A stretch of DNA of 64,000 bases from Caprella mutica (GCA_947561585.1 CANNZV010000437.1:186001-250000), one strand, 5' to 3'; numbered from the stretch's first letter, positions 34,001-45,440 are shown. The notes: a model not told the origin generated them from the sequence alone. Translations and numbers: made by a program.

Positions 34001-35140
34001 ACACAATTAATTATACAGTTTCTTCTAGAAATATTCGATGGTAAATTTAATGAGAAATTCATTTTTGTACTTAATAATGACTAAATTATATAAGAGTATA
34101 TACATTATTTATGACTATACATTAAAGACTTGTATACCTACCTACCTAATATCAAGAATCGATTTATAAAATCTATTGAATGATGTTAGGAGAATCCATG
34201 AGAGACATATAGAAAAAATGGGACTTTGGTAACTATGTATATTAGGATTTTAAATGCACACAGATTGAATACAAACTGATTATTCTACTTTACATTTAGT
34301 TAATTCATTAATTATAAGGTTATACTGGAGATAGTGATCATGCATTACCACATAAAGCATATTTAAATATTAAAACACTTCTTCAGACTAAGAGGAAAAA
34401 TAAAAGCATCTAACATAAAATTGTAGAAATAAAGTCTAATATCAGTAATCTGATAATTGCATAAAATTTGACGCATTGTAAAATCTTTTTAAACTCTTCT
34501 GGCCTGATACCACAACACAATAATATGAAACCACAGAAAACGATCGTACATTCTTCCTTTTAATCATTTATTAGAAATTCACAAGCAACATTCAACGTTT
34601 GGCCTTCGTTATTGTGGATGATGACCAGAAGTGAATGAGAGTTTCTATATCAAATGTATTCAATATTTCGCTCTTATGCAAATATAAATTAAATATGTTA
34701 TAAACTCATACCTAACTATTTTATATTAAAAATTAATGATTACATTCATTTTTTTGACACACAATAAGCCACTCGGAAGTAAAACCAATAAAATTTAACA
34801 TAAGTAAAACTAGTCACTCGGAAGTATTGCAGTTCATGAACTAATAAAAATTAAAAGAGTATAAATAAAAACATAGGATATGAAATTTCAAAATGGTGAC
34901 AGCACAATGGCCAGGGCCATTAGTTACCTTAAAAAAGACAATAGAGAAAAATAGCAATGCGAGGATCTTCAAAAGTTGCCCCTAGACTGAATTATAAGGA
35001 CTGGGCACAGATGGGCTCAACTTAAGGCTTGTGTACTGTTCTGCCGTCGCAGTGGTCATAACGAGAGCCAATTGCAAAAAAAGAACAATAAAGGGAGACA
35101 GGCTGATACTTAAGTGAATAAATATTCTGAGTGATTCTTA
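34001..35140. repeat. ZF5 downstream spacer, paralogous to 26090-27440
   Basis: Collinear with the ZF4 spacer; it lacks the roughly 285-bp insertion found there. Confidence 0.7.
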
Positions 35141-35152
35141 TTTACACTGTTT

Positions 35153-36622
35153 CTATGGAGCAGATTTATGAAGACTGTTGTGTCTTAGATAATTTCTCTT
35201 ACTAGAAAATGATTTAAAACAAATTTCACAAATAAATGACTTCACATCAGTGTGACTTTTTTTGTGATTGATCATGACAGATTCTTCAGAAAAAGTTTTA
35301 GTACAAATATCACAGATGAATGGCTTTTCACCTGTGTGAATTCTCTTTTTATGTTTGATCAAGGAACTTTTATGAGTAAAAGATCCATTACAAATATCAC
35401 AACTGAAAGGCTTTTCACCTGTGTGACCTATTTTATGAGTATGCAAGCGACTTTTATCAAAAAACGATTCGTTACAAATATCACAACAGAATGGCTTTTC
35501 ATCTGAGTGAACTCTTTTATTATGAGTGATCATAGAACTTTTATGAGCAAAAGTGATATTACAAATTTCGCAGCTGAATGGCTTTTCATCCGTGTGAATT
35601 CTTTTATGAGTATTCATGCGCCTCCTATCTGAAAATGCTTTATTACAAATATCACAGCTGAATGGCTTCTCACCTGTGTGAATTGTTTTATGAGAATTCA
35701 TGTGACTTCTATCAGAAAATGTTTTATTACAAATATCACAGCTGTATGGTTTCTCACCTGTGTGAATTCTTTGATGAATGGTCAAGTGACTTCTATCGTA
35801 AAACTTTTTATCACATCCATCACAGCTGAATAGTTTTTCACCTGTGTGAATTCTTCTTTTGTGTTTCACCATGGAACTTTTATGAGAAAAAGTTCCATTA
35901 CAAATGTCACAACTGAATGGCTTTTCACCTGTGTGGAATCTTTTATGAGTATTCAAGTAACTTTTATCAGAAAACGTTTCGTTACAAACATCACAACTGA
36001 ATGGCTTTTCTCCAGAGTGAACTCTCCTTTTGTGAATAATCATAGAACATTTATGAGCGAAAGCTTGATCACAAATATCACATCTGAATGGCTTTTCATC
36101 AGTGTGAATTTTTAGATGTCTAATTAATTTACTTTCACAGTTAAATTTTCTCTTACAAACATCACAGATGTATGGTTTCTCATCATTATTTAATTTTCTC
36201 TCACTGGAAGACTCTCCCATATCCAAATCTTTAAAAGTTTCTAAATTAATAGAACTGCCTTCGCATGTTCCAAACTGTGTGGAGAATATACTCGGAGAAT
36301 GTTGTAGATCAATCGGAGGCTCCAATTTCTGGCCACCAGAATATATATTTGACAATTCCATTTCATCATTAGAATAAATTGACACTGCTGGCAATGAATG
36401 TTCCTGCTCATCCGAAATCTCTTCTTTGATGGTAATATCATCTTCTATATTCTCATTGTCTGTGATATTAGATGCGAGTTCAATATTAGACACACCAACA
36501 CTAACATCTATATTTGAAATATCTGGCTTGATGTCTTCCTCTTTCACCAAATAAGTCACATCACGCTGATCAGCAACAACAGCCTCTTCAGATGAGTTGG
36601 AACTCTGAACTCCCAATTCCAT
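35153..36622 (-). CDS. ZF5: C2H2 zinc-finger protein, 489 aa
   Basis: The ATG at 36620-36622 directly follows the acceptor CATATTGCAG. The acidic region (1-148) has a single VKEEDIKPDISNIDV module and one TIKEEISDEQEHS, so it lacks the duplication found in ZF2-ZF4. Twelve C2H2 fingers follow, all with complete ligands. Five have an extra residue between the histidines (HKRRVH, HKRRIH, HNKRVH, HKKRIH types), more than in the paralogues. Several are near-repeats of each other (FSHKSSMVKH and FTHKSSLIKH; FSDRSHM and FSDRRRM), suggesting finger duplication within the gene. The shared C-terminal finger is present. A well-preserved probable nuclear DNA-binding protein. Confidence 0.94.
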   Translation of the reverse strand: MELGVQSSNSSEEAVVADQRDVTYLVKEEDIKPDISNIDVSVGVSNIELASNITDNENIEDDITIKEEISDEQEHSLPAVSIYSNDEMELSNIYSGGQKLEPPIDLQHSPSIFSTQFGTCEGSSINLETFKDLDMGESSSERKLNNDEKPYICDVCKRKFNCESKLIRHLKIHTDEKPFRCDICDQAFAHKCSMIIHKRRVHSGEKPFSCDVCNETFSDKSYLNTHKRFHTGEKPFSCDICNGTFSHKSSMVKHKRRIHTGEKLFSCDGCDKKFYDRSHLTIHQRIHTGEKPYSCDICNKTFSDRSHMNSHKTIHTGEKPFSCDICNKAFSDRRRMNTHKRIHTDEKPFSCEICNITFAHKSSMITHNKRVHSDEKPFCCDICNESFFDKSRLHTHKIGHTGEKPFSCDICNGSFTHKSSLIKHKKRIHTGEKPFICDICTKTFSEESVMINHKKSHTDVKSFICEICFKSFSSKRNYLRHNSLHKSAP

Positions 36623-37133
36623 CTGCAATATGTAGAAGGCATTGCTATTTATATGAAACAGAAATTAATCCTTTACCTGGACCTTTGTACAATAGGTTAG
36701 ATGGTATGAGGAAAAGCTACTCCATTTACTAAGGCTTATGAAAAAATAGACAGAAACAGCAGTGACAGTATTCACTGATGGAAGAGGAATATGAAGAGGT
36801 GATAGTAAATAAAGCCTGCGAGTCTACCTAATAAAAAATCCAAGTCCTCGTAGTTGAAGAAAATAATCCTAAAATTATTTTCTAAAGCTGCAGTAGAGTT
36901 GAAAAATTGAAAAAAGGGGAAATGAAAAAAAACTTGACATTACAACAGTTCGGGGTCCAAATGACGCCACCCCCTTTTCTTCCTTTCACCACAGAGAGTT
37001 TCCATTCACAGACAAACAGCTTAAAGGTAGAGCCATTCTAGTTACATTAAGAAGTGCTTTGTTGCATCAAAGTAATACACTGAACTATTAGAAAGACGAA
37101 AAAAAATTAATAGCTATTTCTCTAAAATCTTAC
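36623..37133 (-). other. Predicted intron 1 of ZF5
   Basis: The shortest intron of the set. Donor TTCGAG|GTAAGA at 37134/37133. It contains a leader segment (36780-37060) like those of the other units. Confidence 0.65.
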
Positions 37134-37240
37134 CTCGAACTGATTGAAAACAGATGCTGAACAACTGAAAACTGAACTGCGATTTTTTAAAGTTGTCTCC
37201 AAAGTCTTGAATCAGAAAACTTCAGCTCTTGCCAATGAAT
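37134..37240 (-). other. Predicted 5' noncoding exon of ZF5
   Basis: The joining frame before the donor reads FSCSASVFNQFE, preceded by FKTLETTLKNRSSV and an in-frame TGA at the same place as in ZF2. The 5' end is approximate. Confidence 0.68.
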
Positions 37241-37450
37241 TTATAATATTTGTAAAATTATGTAAAGTAAAAATCATTCTTTTTAATTATTGATGTAATA
37301 AATTAGAATTCACTGCTCTATTTATCTATAAAAAGATAGTCATATATGAAATGGAGATTAAGATAAAGAAAATGTTACAACAAACACTAGATCAGTAGAC
37401 TGCAACAAAATACCTTTGAAAATAAATATAAGCAAAGTAAAAGCAGCTGA

Positions 37451-37506
37451 ATCTTGGTGACCAGATTACCTAACTATGTAAACTGGCTATGATGTGAACT
37501 ACCTAT
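37451..37506 (-). promoter_or_regulatory. Conserved upstream box of ZF5
   Basis: GGTGACCAGATTACCTAACT followed by ATGTAAACTGGCTATGATGT (octamer-like core changed to ATGTAAAC). Confidence 0.45.
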
Positions 37507-38436
37507 GGAAAATAATATTCTGTTAGCTTCAGACTAAGCAATATAATACTGAACCCTGGAATAACCAACAGACATAATAAGCCTGGTGAAGTTTGAAATA
37601 TTGATCCGTAATTTAAAAACTAAGTTGAAAGGCTGACAGCCTGTGACCTTAATTGTATTTGACGTATTAATGTATCATATAAACAGCAATGAAAATATTG
37701 CAATATTTAATGTTCTTTTTAATATTTTACCGTATTTAATCAGATGGGCCTCTGGAGACCACGTGAAGTCACAATAGCAATATCACTTATAGAAATAGTA
37801 ACTAATTTTTGGGGTGAATCATCAAAATGTGACGCAACAGCGCATGTATTTCACATGAGCTCAAAATTTTCGCTTAGTAATGAAATTTAAAACTAAATAA
37901 AAGCATAAAATACAATTCATTTTTACCTTGATTTCACGAAACTATATCTTATATAATTAGAGCTCGAATTTTCAGCGAACAAACTTCTTCCAGTCAAGTA
38001 AAAATTTATATTCCAAACGGAGCAGCTCTGCTTGCAAATCATAGTTTTGAACCAACATAACTTAGCCTTATGGAGAAGTCAGACTAAGAATTTCTGTGCT
38101 GCTGATTGGGGTGAGGGCTCTGATATTAGAATCATAAAAACTAGCTTGCTGGTCGGATAACCTAATAGAATAATCTCTGACTGAATTCCTGGACATAGAG
38201 AAAGAATACGAGCCGAAGCGTATCCATGACACCAATCAAAACCTTAAATGAATGCGATTAGTTATGCACCCACCTTGGCGATACGGAGACATTGAGTGAA
38301 CTAGGTGACTGGTGTTGGAGCCATAGAAAGGGGTTTGTGATAGACTTTATGGCTTTTTTCTATGGCGACAGAGCACTTTGTCCCAATAGTAGTCCAAAGT
38401 CGAATAGTGGCCCTGAAGTAGCGTCCATGCTGTCTT
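37507..38436. other. Intergenic, nothing recognised
   Basis: No convincing frame, repeat or known element on either strand. Confidence 0.5.
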
Positions 38437-39119
38437 AAGGCCCTTTTACACGTACATTCTTTTCCCCGCATTCATTCCCTATGAGAAATTTTAGACCCCG
38501 CCCATACAAGCAATGAACGTGAGTGATTACTGATGCGCTTTTACACGTACAGCCATTGCAGTCGTTCACCGCTTACAGTATATTCTTCTCTGATTATAGC
38601 GAAAAAGTAGCACTGGGTTTAGCTGTATTAACAAGACACAAAAAGTGCAAAAGAAGATCAAGGTGGACTAATGTCAACTAATAAAAACCTTATTTTCTTT
38701 GAAAATACAGTATTATCATCTGAAATATTATATATTATTAAATAACTAATGTTTATCTATCATATTAACTAGACACACCGCCTCCCCTCCCCCTTTCTTT
38801 ATTATTAAATAATATACATGAAGTGAATCCAATTTCCACAGCTTGATATTAATTATTGAAAATTGATTAAAACTGTTTTCCTGATAAAAACAACTTATCA
38901 TTCATCACTGTTGTCATTATACAAGAACAATTATTAACATCAGCTTTCCTTATCACTGCCGCTCATGAGTTAAAAATCAAGACATGTTTGATATGGCAGG
39001 ATTGTGTCACTCACTAGTGCCGCTAACGCTATAAAGACCATTTTGGCTTGTAGTGGGCGGGGCTTAGTGCCTCAAACAGGAATTCCGAAGGTAATGAGTG
39101 TACATGTAAAAGGGCCTTA
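38437..39119. mobile_element. MITE-like element with AAGGCCCTTTTACA ends
   Basis: Inverted ends AAGGCCCTTTTACACGTACA (left) and AAGGCCCTTTTACATGTACA (right, inverted). Subterminal GCCCCGCCCA/TGGGCGGGGC sequences are also inverted, and a second GCTTTTACACGTACAG copy lies at 38549. Length 683 bp, no transposase. Target duplication unresolved. Confidence 0.8.
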
Positions 39120-39157
39120 TGCAACTTTGCATGGCTAGCCCTGGAAGATGTTAGGGT

Positions 39158-40354
39158 GGCTGCAGGCGTGCGCGGACACTTGACCGAGAGACATTTGGCC
39201 GAAAGTAGATTTGGCGTAAATTAGGCCGAACGGACATTTAGCCGAAAGACTTTCATTCAATGTAAATCCATATTGCGAACTGCAGCCTCCAATTAATTTG
39301 ATTATAATTTCTATTTCCATGGAATTAAAAGTTATTTTATGAAAATGAGATCAAATTTTCATATGTACATAATGTGCATCTATATTACAAGCTGCAGCCT
39401 CCGTTTAATTCAATAAATGTATTTTTTATTTCCATCGAATTTGAAGTTATTTTATGAAAAGGAAAAATCTATTTTAATGTGTACATAATGTGTATCCATA
39501 TTACGAACTGCAAGCATATATTGCTCAAAAATATGAATTTTTCATAATCATGGATTTCATCGTAAATACAAGGGGTGGAAAAAAAAGCTTCATTGCATAC
39601 TTTAGAACTTATCATTAGGGATTATATTATTTAAAGATAATATTTATATTAGCTATATTGAATAACTAGTGTGCGTACCCGTTAAGAATAATGTGTTCTG
39701 AATTGCATCACTATCAATATTTGTGTGATTTAACTTTCGACACTTTGGTTCGTTCCTTCAGATTTAAATGAAGTTATCAATTGAATAAAGACGACAGAAC
39801 TTTTCTTTATAAACTTTCACTGAAGATTTTAAGTAACTTCTAATTCAGTTATAGTAACAATCTTTTGTTCCACTCATATAAGATTCGGTATTCATGCTAC
39901 AACATGTTAACATATTTAGCCCAATTTCTGAATATTACTCAAAGTGTGACATACCACAGACCAAGTGGTGAGTCAGTGGCCAAAATAATATCCTGTCTTG
40001 TGGGACACTAAAATCCTTATTATGGGGTCACGTGACTGGCAATCAAGCGTCTGTTTAATGGAGAAATGATATAACTGAAATAAAATTTAATGGAGAATGA
40101 TATAACTGAATTAAAATAAGGTTTTCCTCTGGTCTTCCTTAGCGTCCTGCAATCGCTGCAACACTTCCTCTCTCTAGATTAGTTTATCATAACTCTATGC
40201 CACAGACAGACAAGATATGGAAATTATTTACAGGAGGTGATATTACTATCCATTTTTTTCAAAATAAAGTCATTTCGGCCAAATGTCCTTTCGGCAAAAT
40301 GTCCATTCAGCCAAATGTCCATTCAGCCAAATGTCCGTCATTCGTCTGCAGGAG
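39158..40354. mobile_element. Non-autonomous element with GGACATTTGGCCGAAA repeats at both ends
   Basis: The left end (39158-39255) and right end (40270-40354) carry several copies of a GGACATTTGGCYGAA motif in opposite orientation, each beginning at a CTGCAG. The 1-kb interior is AT-rich, with two direct copies of an AATGTG.ATC.ATATTRC segment near 39260 and 39370 (and a third near 39488). No transposase recognised. Confidence 0.7.
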
Positions 40355-40689
40355 GTAAACATAAGCAGCAGCTCAGATAGCCCCGAAGTTGTATGATAAC
40401 CATTTTGGGGAGGAATGAGCTGCTGAGACATGTCAGTTGGCGGCATATGGAAATGTGACGAGAGAAAGCGGTTTCTTTTTTGCTTTTTGCCTCGATTGTG
40501 TTAAGAACGCTGAATCCTGTTTTCTTTACCCTTGTTATATGGCAACTTTTGGACATTTATAAATCAAAAAGGATGATACAGAAGGAAACTTGCCTCAGGA
40601 TCTGTTAATTATGGATTCAGTAAACATGGGCCAACTCGTGACATGAGAGCTCATCCGCCTTTATAATTGACAACAAGGATCCCATTAAT

Positions 40690-41280
40690 AATAAATTAGT
40701 AAATTCATGATGATTGATGAAAAAAATAGAAGATTAACAGCTACCTAAAGTTTTAGATGAATTAGTTCGGGTAACTGGGGTTCACAAGTCCCCTAGCAGA
40801 AATTTTCTGCCCCCTGAGAAACAATAGGGATTAATGAAAATACATAATAATACGATATATCGTGTATTAATAATTCATGTATTACAGAAAAAATCAAATT
40901 CATATCATATTATGTTCTTACTCATAAATCAAAACTTTGTTAGAAAAGATGAAATACTAGAAGATTCTGGGTCACTCTCTTCAAGTACAACTCAGTTACC
41001 TATCACAATATTTATAATTTCAACCTGTAGTTATCATCAAAAAACATGAGAACAGAAGTTTACAATCACCAAATTACAATGGTGATATTAATGAAGATTT
41101 TCATGTATTACAAACTGAAATTACGAAAACTAATCAGGAAAAAACATTAATTATTAGTCTCATGAATGATATCCACCCTTTAGAACAGGAAAGTTAAATG
41201 GACAAAATGAAAATTTTAAGAAAAGTAGGAATGAAATTTTTTGTTTTATTTTTTCAAGTGTTATAATGATATGCATTTGT
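40690..41280. repeat. Conserved downstream block, copy G (ZF6 unit)
   Basis: Core intact at 40777-40796. The palindrome is shifted by one base (GCAGAAATTTTCTGC) but remains self-complementary. The wider block matches 13230-14000. Confidence 0.85.
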
Positions 41281-41439
41281 AAAGATAACTATGCATTCAA
41301 TTACATTACAGTTTGCTATTTATTTCTAATAATAACAAGCATATATAATTCAAAAATAAATATGGAGTGTATTATCTCTTGATTCATACAGTAAAGTTAA
41401 AAAGATGTCATTGATTAATTCTCAGCTTTTCAGTGTTGT

Positions 41440-42360
41440 GAATGTTTAGTATTTTATGATGGAGTGTTTTCAGAAAGATTGATCTCAACTTACACATCAC
41501 TGACATAACCAACACCGTGAACAAACACTTCATAACCAAGACAGTGAACAAACACTTCATAACCACAGACAACATAAGACACTACTGTATAACCCCACCT
41601 TCACACCAAACGTATGACTCATATTAGAAAAACACTACACACGACACCATTACTCACATACAAAAACAATCTATATGACAAACCAAATAAAATTTATTTC
41701 TTAGGAGACTCATAAGGGGACTCAATAACAAATACTAAAACACACGAGTTCTTCACACAGAACTGAACCATCACTAATGACACAAAGGAAGCGAACGCTT
41801 TAAACTAACATTCAGATACGAGTAGGTTACTCACACTTCCAATAATTAGAAAAATATTGCGTCACCTGCAAAGAACATGCACCACTAACATCCCTTCACT
41901 CAGGCAATGACAAAAGACAAAACAGATATCTAAAACCATTTAATTCAAAAACAATGCATTCCCAACGCTAAGAAACTACCCAAAATTATACCCAATCTGA
42001 TGACCAACAAACCGCCCAACAGAGCCAGCATCATACAGACCCATGTCTTTACTGTCTCAGTCCGGTTTTGAACAACATCTCACCACACGCCTCACTATTC
42101 CCAACACAATACCGCTTCAGATTCGAACACTCCACATCCAGTCTTTTACCCACCCCACACAAAAAACACGCACAGGCTTAAACTCCAACTAACCTGTCAA
42201 TAGTAGAATCAAAGCTGCAACATACATAAGTAAAGCCTTCGATACAGAATTTGGCCAATCATCTATCTAGCTGCTCTAGCAAAACAATTTACTATGGCCA
42301 AAAAACAAAATACTACACTGACGATTTACAGCGGGGCTCTGAAGTCTCATTTACTCTTTA
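41440..42360. other. Strand-asymmetric C/A-rich, G-poor stretch
   Basis: The plus strand is rich in CA/CC and poor in G, unlike the flanks. A 26-bp direct duplication containing GTGAACAAACACTTCATAAC sits at 41514-41569. No coding frame. On the minus strand (the ZF6 transcription strand) the sequence is GT-rich, with AATAAA near 41692, so it could be a long ZF6 3' UTR or an unidentified element. Confidence 0.4.
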
Positions 42361-42660
42361 AACTGTGCGGTGGATACTAACACAGGGAATATTGGAGGTA
42401 ATGCCTTCCAATGTTCCCTTTACCTGACGTAGGTGGATATACCAAGGGCAAGCTTGGTCAACCCCCGCGTCTTGAGAGAGAGGGGAAGCTAAATCAAAAC
42501 ACCAACAACTGGAAGTATATATATCTACAGTTCTGCTGTCGCAGTGGTCACCAGATCTCCTTTCATGTTATTTTTCATAAGTCACGAATTGGATAAACAA
42601 CAAACTGATACAGGACAATATTTTAAGAGTTTCAATCTTCTGAATGAAATTTACTTATAA

Positions 42661-42742
42661 TGTTTAACACTATTGAGTAGATTTATGAATTATGTTGAGT
42701 ACTTACTTCAATTAAAAAATCTGTATGAGAATGTTCACGAAT
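42661..42742 (-). pseudogene. Relic of the family C-terminal finger beyond the ZF6 stop
   Basis: Downstream of the ZF6 stop, another frame still ends HKSTQ followed by TAG, as in ZF4, with decayed remains of the SFS..R.YL.H helix before it. The original C-terminal finger was lost to a stop and frameshift. Confidence 0.65.
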
Positions 42743-43957
42743 TTATGAATTATCACCTGTATGAAAAACTGTTTTGTGATACACCATGGAAGATTTGTAA
42801 GTAAATATTTTATTACAAATATCACAACTGAATGGCTTCTCACCTGTGTGATTTCGTTTATGAGAATTCAGATAACCTTTTTGAGAAAACGTTTTTTTAC
42901 AAATATCACAGCTGAATGGCTTCTCACCAGTGTGAACTCTTTTATGAGAATTCACATGAGCTTTTCGAGCAAACGTTTTATTACAAATATCACAGCTGAA
43001 GGGTTTTTCACCTGTGTGAATTCGTTTATGATCATTCATATGCGCCTTTTGAGAAAATGTTCTATTGCAAATATCACAGCTGAATGGCCGCTCAACAGAG
43101 TGAACTGTTTTGTGAATAGCCATTTTTTTACTACTAGAAAAAGTTATATTACAAATATCACAGATGAATGGCTTTTCCATTGTGTGAATTCTTTTGTGAT
43201 AGTTCATGTAACATTTTTGAGAAAACGTTTTATAACAAATATCACAGCTAAATGGCTTCTCACCTGTGTGAATTCTTTTATGAGAGTTCATATGACCTTT
43301 TCGAATAAATTTTTTATCACAAATATCACAGCTGAAGGGCTTTTCACCTGTGTGAATTCGTTTATGGTGAGTCATATGACACTTTTGGGAAAACGTTCTA
43401 TCACAAATATCACAGCTGAATGGCTTTTCATCAGTGTGAACTCTTTGATGTCTAATGAAACTACTTCTGTAATGGAAGTTTCTATTACAAATATCACAGT
43501 TATATGGTTTTTGATGACCCTTGATGCTTTCATTACTATTCACTTTTCTTTCACTGAAAGACTCTTCTTCATCCAAATCTACCAAATTTTGTAATTTAAT
43601 AGAACTGCTTTCACGTGCTTTAAAGTGTGTGGAGAAATTACTCTGAGAATTATGTAGATATATATTAACTGGATGCTCCATTTCCAGGTCATCAAAATAA
43701 TTATTTGAATATACTTCATTTGTTGGCCATGAATGTTCCTGTTCATCCAAATTCTCTTCTTTGATGGTAATATCATCTTCTATATTTTCATTGTCTGTGA
43801 TATTAGAAATGTGTTCAATATTAGACAAACTAACACTAGCCTTTATATTTGAAATATCTGGCTTTATGTCTTCCTCTTTCACCAAATATATCACATTGAG
43901 AGGATCAGCTGCAGCAGCCTCTTCAGATGAGTTGAGACTCTGAACTAATGATTCCAT
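42743..43957 (-). CDS. ZF6: C2H2 zinc-finger protein, 404 aa
   Basis: The ATG at 43955-43957 directly follows the acceptor CATATTTCAG. The acidic region (1-148) has one VKEEDIKPDISN module and TIKEENLDEQEHS, as in ZF1 and ZF5. Nine C2H2 fingers follow with all ligands; the last ends HKTVFH with an extra residue. Four fingers share the FSQK(C/A/G) helix start, suggesting duplication inside the array. The protein ends TGDNS, where a linker TGEK would lead to the C-terminal finger; the relic lies downstream at 42661. The leader exon is at 45347. A probable nuclear DNA-binding protein, shortened but otherwise intact. Confidence 0.93.
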   Translation of the reverse strand: MESLVQSLNSSEEAAAADPLNVIYLVKEEDIKPDISNIKASVSLSNIEHISNITDNENIEDDITIKEENLDEQEHSWPTNEVYSNNYFDDLEMEHPVNIYLHNSQSNFSTHFKARESSSIKLQNLVDLDEEESFSERKVNSNESIKGHQKPYNCDICNRNFHYRSSFIRHQRVHTDEKPFSCDICDRTFSQKCHMTHHKRIHTGEKPFSCDICDKKFIRKGHMNSHKRIHTGEKPFSCDICYKTFSQKCYMNYHKRIHTMEKPFICDICNITFSSSKKMAIHKTVHSVERPFSCDICNRTFSQKAHMNDHKRIHTGEKPFSCDICNKTFARKAHVNSHKRVHTGEKPFSCDICKKTFSQKGYLNSHKRNHTGEKPFSCDICNKIFTYKSSMVYHKTVFHTGDNS

Positions 43958-45346
43958 CTGAAATATGAAGAAAGAAATGGTATTATGTAAACGCCATTTG
44001 TTCCGATAGAGTGGATTTTTACCACACTTTATTTAAAAATTCAAATTCATCTTCACCATGAATAAATGAATCAAATAACTGACATTCAGTGTCTGGGGAC
44101 TAATCTGTAGATTTATTTCTTACAAATTTCAGACCTAAAATGGGGGGGGGGGGGGGGGGGGTGTGTGTGTGATCTAATCCAGTTGCCCCTTCCTTTGTAT
44201 ATGCGTCTGCAAAATACAAATTTTAGTGATTTACAATGTCGTACAATGACAATCTGCAATTTGAAGAAGGCATTCGTATCTCAATAAAGTTACAGTAAGT
44301 TTGATAGCATGAGTAATAAAATTCAAGAATTGAAATGTTAACAACGGAATAGAAGTTCAGTGAATAATCATAATTATACCAACAATATTTAGTTAGAAAT
44401 GGAAAATTGAAATTTGAGAGTCAAGATAGTAAAGATATTAGTGGAATTCAATTTCGAAGATATTTAATAAAAATTAATGAATATAATTGATTGAAAGTTT
44501 AATACCTTTACCTATAAATATTTATCAAGAGGGTTGACATGCGCTTCCAATCCAAAGGCCATATCACTGACATCAAAAAGCAGTTGAAAAGAAAAGTGCT
44601 CCTATGTACAAAGTACTTGGGGCATTTTCAATGGTTATAGGAATTTAACACAGATTATTTTTCAGTGTGGATTTTCCAGTGGCGGAACTTTTCTGCAGAT
44701 TATAAATTTTTAAGTTTGAATAGACAAATTGTAAATTAAAAGTTTAATATGCGAGATGAAATTTGCATAATATAAAATTTTCAGGTAACTTTATCATTAT
44801 CAACTTACAATTCAAAGCAAGAAATTAAAATCCACAGGGAAAATTATGCCTGAAAAATATCACACAGGCAAATTTACGCAGCGGGGAATTCCACCGAGAA
44901 AAATTCCTTTCGACACCGTCAATAACAAGGCTCTGGAATGAAGAAAAGCTACTTAGTGAATGCAGTCACTTACCAAGGATATGAAGAAAGGGAAACAAGC
45001 ACCACGGATGGAAGAAGAAAATGGAGAGGTGATTAAAAGTGAAACCCAAATCCTAGCCAACAAGAAGTAAAACCTCGTAGTTGAAGAGTATAAACCTAGT
45101 GTATCCTCTAAAACTGCAAGTAATGTAAAAAATACTAAAACTGTGAAACAAAAGAAATGAACAAAATTCAAATTACAACAGTTCAGGGCTCAAAGAACAC
45201 CACCCCTCTTCTCCTCTGATAACCACTGACAGCTTCAGGATGGAGCCCCTCTTAACATTATTAAGGGGTAAAAATTAAATAATACCCATTAAATGGTTTA
45301 TAAGAGTTAAAATGAGGAATTCATTGCTATTTCACCAAAATCTTAC
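43958..45346 (-). other. Predicted intron 1 of ZF6
   Basis: Donor GAG|GTAAGA at 45347/45346. It contains a G20 run followed by GT repeats (44142-44171) and a leader segment at 44950-45250 with its own donor-like CCTTG|GTAAGTGACT at 44975. Confidence 0.6.
44142..44171. repeat. Poly-G run plus (GT)n
   Basis: Twenty consecutive G followed by about five GT repeats. Confidence 0.95.
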
Positions 45347-45440
45347 CTCAAACTGATTGAGATAGGATGAACAACTGAACACTGGAATGAGATTTTTTTA
45401 GTGGTTTTCAATACCATAAATCAGAATATTCCAACACTTG
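45347..45440 (-). other. Predicted 5' noncoding exon of ZF6
   Basis: Ends in CAGTTTGAG|GTAAGATTTT. The joining frame reads VFSCSSYLNQFE. The 5' end is approximate. Confidence 0.68.

Noticed and set aside
42761..43594. Plus-strand frame of 277 codons opposite ZF6 (similar ones lie opposite ZF1-ZF5)
   Set aside because: It is the antisense of the finger array; the repeated ITNIT..WLF pattern is the complement of HTGEKPFSCDIC codons.
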